Assembly (NCBI RefSeq): GCF_030816615.1
Contig: NZ_JAUSYD010000001.1
Span: 4,734,501-4,798,500, forward strand
Direction: 5' to 3'
From: Streptomyces sp. B1I3
Lineage (GTDB): Bacteria; Actinomycetota; Actinomycetes; Streptomycetales; Streptomycetaceae
Length of the DNA stretch: 64,000 nt
A program made the position numbers and the translations under genes. Under the pieces are notes generated by a model, which was not told the origin of the DNA, did no database searches, and was given only the letters and a program-made list of their open reading frames with translations. Shown piece after piece: positions 8,644 through 16,041 of the stretch (the stretch's first letter is position 1; every line of letters starts with the position of its first letter).

Positions 8644-9429
8644 GTGACGGCCGGTATACCCAGCTCCCGTATCGACACCGGCAAGCCCCATCCGGCGCGC
8701 GTCTACGACTGGCTTCTCGGCGGCAAGGACAACTACCCGGTCGACCAGGAGGTCGGGGAGAAACTGCCGGCCGAGGCCCGGGCCAACGCGGCGCGGAACC
8801 GGGCCTTCATGCACCGGGCCTCCGCCTGGCTGGCGGGGCAGGGGATCGACCAGTTCCTGGACATCGGCACCGGCATCCCCACGGCGCCGAACCTCCATCA
8901 GATCGTGCAGGCCGTCGTACCGCGGGCCAGGGTCGTCTACGCGGACAACGACCCCATCGTGCTGCGTCACGCGGAAGCGCTGCTGGTGAGTCATCCCGAG
9001 GGTGCGACCGATTACATCCAGGCGGATGTGAGGCAGCCCGAGGCGATTCTCGAACACGCGGCGAAGTTCCTGGACTTCGGGCGGCCGGTCGCCCTGTCCC
9101 TCATCGCGCTGATGCACTTCCTGCCCGACGACCACGACCCGTACGGCATCACCCGCACGTTGGTCGAGGCGCTGCCCTCGGGCAGCTACCTCGTCCTCTC
9201 GCACGGGACCGCAGATCAGCACCCGGAGCTGAGGCAGGAGACCGAGTCCGCGTACACGAAGGGTGCGATCGCGCTGCGGATGCGTACGCGCGGCGAGGTC
9301 GAGCCGTTCTTCGCCGGGCTGGAGCTCGTCGCGCCGGGGCTGGTGACGGCGCCCGAGTGGTACCGGGACGGGACCGCGCCGGTGTACGAGCGCAGTGGGT
9401 TCTACGTGGGCGTGGCGAGGGTTCCGTAG
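8644..9429 (+). CDS. SAM-dependent methyltransferase, DUF574 family
   Basis: 261 residues from the GTG with GGAGG 8 bases upstream. The family opening RIDTGKPHPARVYDWLLGG is followed by KDNYPVDQEVGEKL, then the AdoMet-binding FLDIGTGIPTAPNLHQIVQ (about 77-95) and VYADNDPIVLRHAEALL. DUF574 proteins are numerous in Streptomyces; their substrates are unknown. It stands alone, divergent from the flavoprotein gene and convergent with the next GNAT. Confidence 0.92.
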   Translation: MTAGIPSSRIDTGKPHPARVYDWLLGGKDNYPVDQEVGEKLPAEARANAARNRAFMHRASAWLAGQGIDQFLDIGTGIPTAPNLHQIVQAVVPRARVVYADNDPIVLRHAEALLVSHPEGATDYIQADVRQPEAILEHAAKFLDFGRPVALSLIALMHFLPDDHDPYGITRTLVEALPSGSYLVLSHGTADQHPELRQETESAYTKGAIALRMRTRGEVEPFFAGLELVAPGLVTAPEWYRDGTAPVYERSGFYVGVARVP

Positions 9430-9453
9430 GGCGGGGTCCGGCGGGGTGGGTGG

Positions 9454-9939
9454 CTACAGCGGCTTGGCCATGCAGATGCTGTTGTCGTACGTGCGGTAGT
9501 GGCCGAACTTCTCGCAGGGTGTGTAGCCGCTCGACGTGTACAGCGCGATCGCCTCGGGCTGCTGGTCGCCGGTCTCCAGGACCATGCGGGTGCGGCCGGC
9601 CGTACGGGCGTCGGCCTCCAGTGCGGCGAGGATGCGGCGGGCCAGGCCGCGCCCCCGGCCTTCGGGGATCACGAACATCCGCTTTATCTCGGCGTCGCCG
9701 TCGGAGTAACCCTCGGCGTTCCGCTCCTGGCTACGCCAGCCGCCGGTCGCCACGGGCCTGTCCTGCTCGTCGTAGGCGAGCAGGTACAACCCGTGAGGTG
9801 GGTCGAACATCGTGGGGTCGAGCGGTGTGATGTCGCCCTCGTCCCCGTAGCGCTCGGCGTACTCGAGCTGCACCTGGTCGTTGAGTTTGACGGCATCGGG
9901 GTGATCGAAGGACCGGGGCTGGATAAGCATGCGGGACAT
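9454..9939 (-). CDS. GNAT family N-acetyltransferase
   Basis: 161 residues from the ATG giving MSRMLIQPRSFDHPDAVKLNDQ; a second ATG three codons in is possible. The GNAT core is visible: IKRMFVIPEGRGRGLARRILAALE (pyrophosphate-binding R/Q-x-x-G-x-G/A loop as GRGRGLA) and EAIALYTSSGYTPCEKFGHYR. The substrate is unknown. It is divergent from the exonuclease III gene with only 40 bases between starts, so both promoters overlap. No Shine-Dalgarno is evident, which suggests a short or absent leader. Confidence 0.87.
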   Translation of the reverse strand: MSRMLIQPRSFDHPDAVKLNDQVQLEYAERYGDEGDITPLDPTMFDPPHGLYLLAYDEQDRPVATGGWRSQERNAEGYSDGDAEIKRMFVIPEGRGRGLARRILAALEADARTAGRTRMVLETGDQQPEAIALYTSSGYTPCEKFGHYRTYDNSICMAKPL

Positions 9940-9979
9940 GGTACATGTATGCGTTGGGTGGTCTCGGTACTGTGCCGGA

Positions 9980-10804
9980 ATGCTGACCGTTACCACCGTA
10001 AACGTGAATGGGCTCCGCGCCGCCGCGAAGAAGGGCTTCGTCGAGTGGCTGGCACAGACCGAGGCGGATGTGATCTGTCTCCAGGAGGTCCGCGCCGAAC
10101 CGCAGCAGCTGCCGGAGGAGGTGCGGGAGCCGGAGGGCTGGCACGTCGTGCATGCTCCGGCGGTGGCAAAGGGGCGTGCGGGGGTGTCCGTCTACACGCG
10201 CCACGTACCCGAGCGCGTGCAGATCGGGTTCGGCGGCTTCGGTGTCGCGGGGGGCGAGGAGTTCGACGCGAGCGGGCGCTACGCCGAGGTGGATCTCCCC
10301 GGTGTGACGGTGGCCAGTCTGTACCTGCCCTCCGGTGAGGTCGGCACGGAGAGGCAGGGGGAGAAGGAGCGCTTCATGGCGGCCTTCCTTCCCTATCTGC
10401 AGGGCCTGAAGGTGCGGGCGGCCGCCGAGGGGCGCGAGGTGGTGGTGTGCGGCGACTGGAACATCGCCCACCGCGAGGCCGACCTCAAGAACTGGAGGAC
10501 GAACAGGAAGAACTCCGGCTTCCTCCCCGAGGAGCGCGAGTGGCTCACCCGGGTCTTCGACGAGGCGGCTTACGTGGACGTCGTCCGGCAGCTGCATCCG
10601 GACGTCGAGGGGCCGTACTCGTGGTGGTCCTACCGTGGCAGGGCGTTCGACAACGACGCCGGCTGGCGCATCGACTACCAGGTGGCGACGCCCGGGCTGG
10701 CCGGACGCGCGGTGAAGGCCTGGGTCGAGCGGGCCGCCACGCACGGTGAGCGATGGAGCGACCATGCGCCGGTGACGGTCACATACGAGGAACGCGCTCG
10801 CTGA
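9980..10804 (+). CDS. xth: Exodeoxyribonuclease III
   Basis: 274 residues. It is an AP endonuclease / 3'-5' exonuclease of the endonuclease-exonuclease-phosphatase fold that acts in base excision repair. Motifs: TVNVNGLRAA at the start, CLQEVRAE with the metal-binding Glu (about 34-41), VVCGDWNIAHREADLKN (about 155-171), DYQVATPGL, and the C-terminal catalytic SDHAPVTV. The ATG at 9980 fits the start of the fold; the upstream in-frame extension overlaps the divergent GNAT. Confidence 0.93.
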   Translation: MLTVTTVNVNGLRAAAKKGFVEWLAQTEADVICLQEVRAEPQQLPEEVREPEGWHVVHAPAVAKGRAGVSVYTRHVPERVQIGFGGFGVAGGEEFDASGRYAEVDLPGVTVASLYLPSGEVGTERQGEKERFMAAFLPYLQGLKVRAAAEGREVVVCGDWNIAHREADLKNWRTNRKNSGFLPEEREWLTRVFDEAAYVDVVRQLHPDVEGPYSWWSYRGRAFDNDAGWRIDYQVATPGLAGRAVKAWVERAATHGERWSDHAPVTVTYEERAR

Positions 10805-10935
10805 GGGGCGCCCGCGCGGTCCGGCCGGACGACGGGCGGGCCCGGACCGGTACGGGGCGGGGCGTGTTGCAGCCGGGGCGGTTCGGCCGGGGCGCCGGCC
10901 CCGCCCGCTGCGGCGGACCGCCCGCCGGAGCGGGC

Positions 10936-11060
10936 CGACCGCGCTGCCCGGCGACCGCGCTGCCCGGCGACCGTGCTGCCCGGCGACCGTGCTGCCCGGC
11001 GACCGCGCTGCCCGGCGACCGTGCTGCCCGGCGCCGCGGGCCGGCGACCGCGCTGCCCGG
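10936..11060. repeat. 16-bp GC-rich tandem repeat
   Basis: Units of the form CGACCGYGCTGCCCGG (Y is C or T) follow each other at 10936, 10952, 10968, 10984, 11000 and 11016, then a degenerate unit, then a last full unit at 11045. The array fills the gap between xth and the convergent merR-type gene. The period is not a multiple of three and no protein frame is supported. Confidence 0.9.
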
Positions 11061-11081
11061 CGCGTCCCCCGGGGCGGGAAG

Positions 11082-11783
11082 CTACGGCTCCCGGGTCTCC
11101 CCGGCTCCGGGGCCCTTCTGCGTCCGGGTGACGCCCTCTCCGCGCAGCCGGCGGTCCAGGGCCATGGACAGCTCCGCGTCCACCACCGCGTGCGCCAGCG
11201 TGCGTAGTTGTTCGCTGTCCGTGTTCGCGGTGTGGGTGCTCAGGGTGTGGACGAAGAGGTCGGCGAGGGCGTCGGCGTGCTCGCGGACCAGCCGGCCGGA
11301 GGCGAGCACCGCGGAGAGCGGCACCCCGGCCCGTACGAGTTCCGCCGACACCTCCAGCAGGCGGCGGCTGATGTGGACGATCTCGTCGCCGTCGGTGCCG
11401 AGATAGTCCAGCTCCATGGCGGCGGCGAGGTTCTCCGCCGTGGCCTGTTCCCCGAAGTAGTCGGCGAGCTGCTCGGGTGTCAGCCGGACCGGGATCTCCT
11501 CGGTCGGTTCGCCCAGGCCCAGCACCTCGGCGACGTCCCGGCCGCTGTCGAAGGTGGTGGCGAGGTCGGCGATGCCGTTCAGGGTGTGCCCGCGTTCCAG
11601 CAGGCCGGTGATGGTGCGCAGCCGGGCCAGGTGGTGGTCGTCGTACCAGGCGATGCGGCCCTCGCGGCGGGGCGGCTGGATCAGCCCGCGCTCCCGGTAG
11701 AAGCGCAGGGTGCGCACGGTTATACCGGCCTCCTCGGCCAGCTCCTCCATGCGGTATTCACGGTGCTCGCGTCCGTCAGCCAC
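11082..11783 (-). CDS. MerR family transcriptional regulator
   Basis: 233 residues. The N-terminal MerR winged helix-turn-helix is textbook: YRMEELAEEAGITVRTLRFYRERGLI (about 10-35), then RIAWYDDHHLARLRTITGLLERGHTLNGIADL. A C-terminal effector domain of about 150 residues has no Cys pair of the metal-sensing MerR type, so it more likely senses an organic ligand. It is divergent from the monooxygenase operon, and a TACC-GCC-GGTA inverted repeat lies between them, so it probably controls that operon. Confidence 0.9.
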   Translation of the reverse strand: MADGREHREYRMEELAEEAGITVRTLRFYRERGLIQPPRREGRIAWYDDHHLARLRTITGLLERGHTLNGIADLATTFDSGRDVAEVLGLGEPTEEIPVRLTPEQLADYFGEQATAENLAAAMELDYLGTDGDEIVHISRRLLEVSAELVRAGVPLSAVLASGRLVREHADALADLFVHTLSTHTANTDSEQLRTLAHAVVDAELSMALDRRLRGEGVTRTQKGPGAGETREP

Positions 11784-11800
11784 ACCCGCACCCTATGTTG

Positions 11801-11811
11801 TACCGCCGGTA
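11801..11811. promoter_or_regulatory. Candidate MerR operator
   Basis: The inverted repeat TACCGCCGGTA, with flanking GTTG and ACTT, lies 18 bases upstream of the merR-type start and 108 bases upstream of the monooxygenase start. Divergently placed MerR operators usually sit in the promoter spacer; this is the only short inverted repeat of that kind in the 135-base intergenic region. Confidence 0.5.
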
Positions 11812-11918
11812 ACTTTCTTTGCCCGGCCCCCTACCCATCAGTACGGAGCTGCTCTACCCTCCCAACAATGCCAGTGATTGCTGGCAGAGTCGTAGGCGTA
11901 CCGCGGGGAGGCGGCAGC

Positions 11919-13439
11919 ATGTCCCAGCACGAGCACGTACGAGTGGCGGTGATCGGATCCGGATTCGGGGGCCTCGGCGCCGCGGTCCGGCTGCGCCGCG
12001 AGGGGATCACCGACTTCCTGGTCCTGGAGCGGGCCGGGTCCGTCGGTGGCACCTGGCGCGACAACAGCTATCCGGGCTGCGCCTGCGACGTACCGTCCCA
12101 CCTGTACTCGTTCTCGTTCGCCCCCAACCCCGACTGGCCGCGCACCTTCTCCGGTCAGGAGCACATCCGTGCCTACCTCGAGAACGTGGCCGACACCTTC
12201 GGGCTGCGCCCGCACATCAGGCTGAACCATGAAGTCACCGTCATGCGCTGGGACAACGACGAGCTGCACTGGGTGATCGAGTCGGCGAACGGCACCACGG
12301 TCGTCGCCGACGTGGTCGTCTCGGCGACCGGCCCGCTCTCCGATCCGAAGCTGCCCGACATCCCGGGGCTCGCCGACTTCCCCGGCAAGGTGTTCCACTC
12401 CGCCCGCTGGGACCACGACTACGACCTGCGTGGCAAGCGGGTCGCCGTCGTCGGCACCGGAGCCTCCGCCATCCAGATCGTGCCGGAGGTCCAGCGGGAG
12501 GCGAGCAGGCTCACGCTGTTCCAGCGGACACCGCCCTGGGTGATGCCGCGCATGGACCGCGCGATCAGCGGAGCCGAGAAGTGGCTGCACCGGGCGCTCC
12601 CGTTCACCGGTACGGCCCGCCGCGGACTGCTCTGGGGCATCCGGGAGTTGCAGGTCGGTGCCTTCACCAAGCACCCTGACCAGCTCGGCCTGGTCGAATC
12701 GATAGCCAAGGCGAACATGGCACGGGCGATCAAGGACCCGGAGCTGCGGGCCAAGCTGACCCCCTCGTACCGCATCGGCTGCAAGCGCATCCTGCTCTCC
12801 AGCGCCTACTATCCGGCGCTCGCCCAGCCCAATGTGGACGTGGTCGCCTCCGGCCTCTCCGAGGTACGGGGTTCCACCGTGGTCGCCGCTGACGGTACGG
12901 AGACCGAGGCGGACGTGATCATCCTCGGCACCGGATTCCACGTGACGGACATGCCCATCGCCGAACGGGTCGTCGGCGCGGAGGGGATCACGCTCGCCGA
13001 GTCCTGGAAGGGCGGCATGCAGGCGCTGCGCGGCGCCACGGCGGAGGGCTTCCCCAACTGGATGACCATCATCGGCCCCAACACGGGGCTCGGGAACTCC
13101 TCCATGATCCTTATGATCGAGTCCCAGCTGAACTACATGGCCGACTACCTGCGCCAGCTGGACGTGCTGGGCGGGCGGGCCGCACTCGGGGCGCGGACCT
13201 CGGCCGTCGGCGCCTGGAACCGGCGGGTCCAGGAGCGCATGAAGCGGACCGTGTGGAACACCGGCGGCTGCACCAGCTGGTACCTCGACGCCGACGGGCG
13301 CAACACCACGGTCTGGCCGGGCACGACGGCGGAGTTCCGCAGGGCCACACGCACGGTGGACCTGGGGGAGTACGAGGTCATCCGGCCCCCGGTCCCGGCC
13401 GGCCGGGAGAAGACGCTCACCGAGGAGGCGGCACGATGA
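11919..13439 (+). CDS. Baeyer-Villiger flavin monooxygenase
   Basis: 506 residues from the ATG with GGGGAGG 8 bases upstream. It holds the FAD-binding Rossmann motif VIGSGFGGLG (about 11-20), the type I Baeyer-Villiger fingerprint F-x-G-x3-H-x3-W as FPGKVFHSARWD (about 153-164), and a second, NADPH-binding motif VVGTGASAIQIVPE (about 177). Such enzymes insert oxygen next to a ketone, giving an ester or lactone. It overlaps the hydrolase gene by four bases (ATGA). The long open frame upstream of 11919 is antisense to the MerR gene and is ignored. Confidence 0.93.
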   Translation: MSQHEHVRVAVIGSGFGGLGAAVRLRREGITDFLVLERAGSVGGTWRDNSYPGCACDVPSHLYSFSFAPNPDWPRTFSGQEHIRAYLENVADTFGLRPHIRLNHEVTVMRWDNDELHWVIESANGTTVVADVVVSATGPLSDPKLPDIPGLADFPGKVFHSARWDHDYDLRGKRVAVVGTGASAIQIVPEVQREASRLTLFQRTPPWVMPRMDRAISGAEKWLHRALPFTGTARRGLLWGIRELQVGAFTKHPDQLGLVESIAKANMARAIKDPELRAKLTPSYRIGCKRILLSSAYYPALAQPNVDVVASGLSEVRGSTVVAADGTETEADVIILGTGFHVTDMPIAERVVGAEGITLAESWKGGMQALRGATAEGFPNWMTIIGPNTGLGNSSMILMIESQLNYMADYLRQLDVLGGRAALGARTSAVGAWNRRVQERMKRTVWNTGGCTSWYLDADGRNTTVWPGTTAEFRRATRTVDLGEYEVIRPPVPAGREKTLTEEAAR

Positions 13440-14377
13440 GCCGGCTGCCGCACCGGGCGGACGTCCCGCCGGTGCCCGTACAGGAGCTGACCGTCGCCTC
13501 GGCCGACGGCTCGCGCCTCCACGTCGAACTGCACGGGCCCGAGGACGCCCCGGCCGTGGTCCTGGCGCACGGCTGGACCTGCAGCACCCGGTTCTGGGCG
13601 GCCCAGGTGCGCGACCTGGCGGCCGACCACCGCGTCGTCGTCTACGACCAGCGGGGACACGGCCGTTCGCCGGAGCCGGGCCCCGGCGGGTACAGCACGC
13701 ACGCGCTGGCCGACGATCTGGAAGCGGTGCTCAGGGCCACGCTCGCGCCGGGACGAAAAGCCGTGCTCGCCGGGCACTCCATGGGCGGCATGACGCTGAT
13801 GGCGGCCGCCGGACGCGATGCCGTGCGCGAGCACGGGGCGGCCGTGCTCCTGTGCAGTACCGGCAGCTCCCGGCTGACCGCCGAGTCCCTGGTGCTGCCG
13901 ATGCGGGCCGGCGCCTTCCGCACCCGGCTCACCCGTGCGGTCCTCGGGGCGCGAGCCCCGCTCGGGCCGGTCACGGGAGTCTCGAAGGCCATTCTCAAGT
14001 ACGCGACCATGGGCCGTGGTTCGGCCCCGGAACGGGTCGACGCCTGTGCCAGGATCGTGCACGCGTGTCCCCGCAGGGCACGCATCGCCTGGGGACACGT
14101 GCTGGCCGAGCTCGACCTCGAGGCGGGCGTACAGGAGCTGCGGCTCCCGACGGCGGTGATCGCGGGGACGGAGGACCGGCTGACTCCCCCCGTGCTCGCG
14201 CGGGCCATCGAGGCGGCGCTCCCGCAGAGCCTCGGGCTCACGGAGCTGACCGGTATGGGACACATGACACCGATCGAGGCGCCCGAGGCGGTCACGGCGA
14301 AACTCCGGGAACTGGTGGCCCTGTACGTCACTGTGGACAATGCGGCGCGGGCCGTGAGCGAGGAGGAGGTCGCATGA
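13436..14377 (+). CDS. Alpha/beta hydrolase
   Basis: 313 residues. The fold is shown by VVLAHGWTCSTRFWAAQV (oxyanion region), VVVYDQRGHGRS, the nucleophile elbow LAGHSMGGM (Ser near residue 116), GTEDRLTPP (acidic residue) and GMGHMTPIE (catalytic His). It overlaps its neighbours by four bases on both sides (ATGA), so the three genes are certainly one operon. The likely role is hydrolysis of the ester or lactone made by the upstream monooxygenase. Confidence 0.93.
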   Translation: MSRLPHRADVPPVPVQELTVASADGSRLHVELHGPEDAPAVVLAHGWTCSTRFWAAQVRDLAADHRVVVYDQRGHGRSPEPGPGGYSTHALADDLEAVLRATLAPGRKAVLAGHSMGGMTLMAAAGRDAVREHGAAVLLCSTGSSRLTAESLVLPMRAGAFRTRLTRAVLGARAPLGPVTGVSKAILKYATMGRGSAPERVDACARIVHACPRRARIAWGHVLAELDLEAGVQELRLPTAVIAGTEDRLTPPVLARAIEAALPQSLGLTELTGMGHMTPIEAPEAVTAKLRELVALYVTVDNAARAVSEEEVA

Positions 14378-15258
14378 GCGGCAGGCGGAGTCTCGATGGG
14401 CAGGTCGTCGTCGTCACGGGCGCGGCGCGCGGTGTGGGTGAGCTGCTCGCGCGCAAGCTCTCCGCGCGGGGTGCGACGCTCGCGCTGGTGGGCCTGGAAC
14501 CGGACGAACTGAAGAAGGTCGCGGAGCGGCTGCACGGCGAGAGCGGCCACTGGTTCGCCGACGTCACCGACCATGTGGCCATGGCGCAGGTCGCCCGTGA
14601 GGTCAAGGAGCGCTTCGGGAAGATCGACATGGTCGTCGCGAACGCCGGTGTCGCCTCGGGCGGGCCCTTCGTGGACTCCGACCCGGTGGCGTGGCGGCGG
14701 GTCATCGAGGTGAACCTCATCGGTGGCGCGGTCACGGCGCGGGCCTTCCTGCCCGTACTCATGGAGAGCCGCGGCTACTTCCTCCAGATAGCGTCGCTGG
14801 CCGCGATCACCCCGGCGCCGATGATGAGCGCGTACTGCGCGTCGAAGTCGGGCGTGGAGGCGTTCGCGCACAGCCTGCGGGCGGAGGTCGGTTACCGGGG
14901 GGTGAAGGTCGGGGTCGGCTACCTGTCGTGGACCGACACCGACATGGTGCGCGGTGCCGACGAGGACGACGTCATGCGGGAGTTGCGGCAGCGGCTGCCG
15001 TGGCCGACGAACCGCACCTACCCCCTGGGACCCGCGGTGGACCGCATCGTGGCCGGGATCGAGCGACGGTCCGCGCACGTGTACGCCCAGTGGTGGCTGC
15101 GGGGAATGCAGTCGGTACGGGGATACCTGCCGATGGTGATCGGGTCCGTGGGGCAGCGTGAGATGAAGCGGTTCGGGCCGCGGCTCGACGGGGTGAGCAA
15201 GGGGCTCGTGGGGGCCGGGGGCGAGGCGGACCGGGAGGCGCGTGCGCAGCGTAACTGA
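14374..15258 (+). CDS. Short-chain dehydrogenase/reductase
   Basis: 294 residues. Classical SDR features: VVVTGAARGVGELLARKL (cofactor-binding TGxxxGxG, about 12-29), VVANAGVASGG (NAG motif, about 88), and the catalytic Ser with SAYCASKSG (YxxxK at about 153-157). The last ~60 residues extend beyond the usual 250-residue core, as in membrane-associated SDRs. In this operon it would oxidise a secondary alcohol to the ketone used by the monooxygenase, or act on the products; the direction is not deducible. Confidence 0.92.
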   Translation: MSGRRSLDGQVVVVTGAARGVGELLARKLSARGATLALVGLEPDELKKVAERLHGESGHWFADVTDHVAMAQVAREVKERFGKIDMVVANAGVASGGPFVDSDPVAWRRVIEVNLIGGAVTARAFLPVLMESRGYFLQIASLAAITPAPMMSAYCASKSGVEAFAHSLRAEVGYRGVKVGVGYLSWTDTDMVRGADEDDVMRELRQRLPWPTNRTYPLGPAVDRIVAGIERRSAHVYAQWWLRGMQSVRGYLPMVIGSVGQREMKRFGPRLDGVSKGLVGAGGEADREARAQRN

Positions 15259-15344
15259 TCGAAATGCGATGAATGTCCGGGTGTGTAAGTCTGAGCGAGG
15301 CCCTTACGGGGCCACCCCCACGCACCCACATAGGAGTGAACAGC

Positions 15345-15554
15345 ATGGGCATCGCAGACCAGTTCAAGGACAAGGCGCAGGAGCTTGCCGACCAGGCCAA
15401 GCAGAAGAAGCAGGGCGGCAAGCGGGACGGGCAGCAGGACCGCTCGTCCGACGCCGCGGGCCGTGCCGCGGACAAGGCCGCGGGCCGCGAGTCCGGGACG
15501 CGGGACCGCGCGCAGGACGCGGCCGACCGGACGCGTGAGCGTTTCAACCGCTGA
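15345..15554 (+). CDS. MT0933-like antitoxin family small protein
   Basis: 69 residues, preceded by GGAG 8 bases upstream of the ATG. The start MGIADQFKDKAQELADQAKQKK resembles the Rv0909/MT0933 antitoxin family, and the rest is a highly charged, repeat-like Asp/Arg/Ala stretch (DAAGRAADKAAGRESGTRDR) expected to be helical or disordered. No toxin gene is next to it, so a stress or DNA-binding role unrelated to toxin-antitoxin function is equally possible. A strong terminator follows. Confidence 0.7.
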   Translation: MGIADQFKDKAQELADQAKQKKQGGKRDGQQDRSSDAAGRAADKAAGRESGTRDRAQDAADRTRERFNR

Positions 15555-15603
15555 CACCGCGCGGTCGGGCGGCGTCTGACGCGTCTGCGTCTGCGTTGCG
15601 CGA

Positions 15604-15635
15604 GGGGCGCATCCGGCTTCTGCCGGGTGCGCCCC
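15604..15635 (+). terminator. Intrinsic terminator
   Basis: A 14-bp stem (GGGGCGCATCCGGC with its complement, one G-U pair) and a TTCT tetraloop, followed by TTCCT, lies 49 bases after the antitoxin-like gene. Confidence 0.8.
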
Positions 15636-15912
15636 TTCCTGTGCGGAGTGGCCGGGGGCGCGGGACCTGGGCGGTGTGGGGCGGTGCGACGGGTGCCGGC
15701 CGGGGTCGGGGCCGCCGTGCGGGGCCTGTCCCCTACCCGCCCCCTCGCGAAACCGAGGGCTCCGCCCTCGGGCCCCGGGTCCTGGTCCTCGAACGCCGGA
15801 CGGGCTGAAAGGACTGCCCGCAAGCGCCGAACGGGCTGGTGGTCGCCGGGCAGTTGGTGGCCCGGGTGGGCTGGGGGACGCCGAGGGCGGGAGACCGGGC
15901 GGGTGGCCCGGG

Positions 15913-15989
15913 CCGCACCAGCCGTCCCGGGCCGCACCAGCCGTCCCGGGCCGCACCAGCCGTCCCGGGTCCGCACCAGCCGTCCCGGG
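15913..15989. repeat. 19-bp tandem repeat
   Basis: Four copies of CCGCACCAGCCGTCCCGGG start at 15913, 15932, 15951 and 15971; the third copy is followed by one extra T. The array lies downstream of the tricorn protease stop and is not part of a supported gene. Confidence 0.9.
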
Positions 15990-16041
15990 CCGGCGCGGGA
16001 GTTGCCGGGTGGGTGGGAGGGTGGCTGCCGGCGGTCCGGGG

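Larger units (their letters stand above)
15555..16041. other. Non-coding stretch with terminator and tandem repeats
   Basis: No gene is supported between the small antitoxin-like gene and the convergent tricorn protease gene. It holds the hairpin at 15604-15635 and the 19-bp tandem array at 15913-15989; the rest is GC-rich with open frames typical of non-coding Streptomyces DNA. Confidence 0.6.

Noticed and set aside
8304..8684. Upstream extension of the flavoprotein frame
   Set aside because: The extra residues show no similarity to the flavoprotein fold and the GTG at 8303 matches the domain start.
10936..11060. CRISPR-like array
   Set aside because: The repeat units are contiguous without spacers and are only 16 bp long.
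11208..11918. Upstream part of the long plus-strand frame joined to the monooxygenase
   Set aside because: It lies antisense to the MerR gene, and the FAD motif begins just after the ATG at 11919 with a strong ribosome site.
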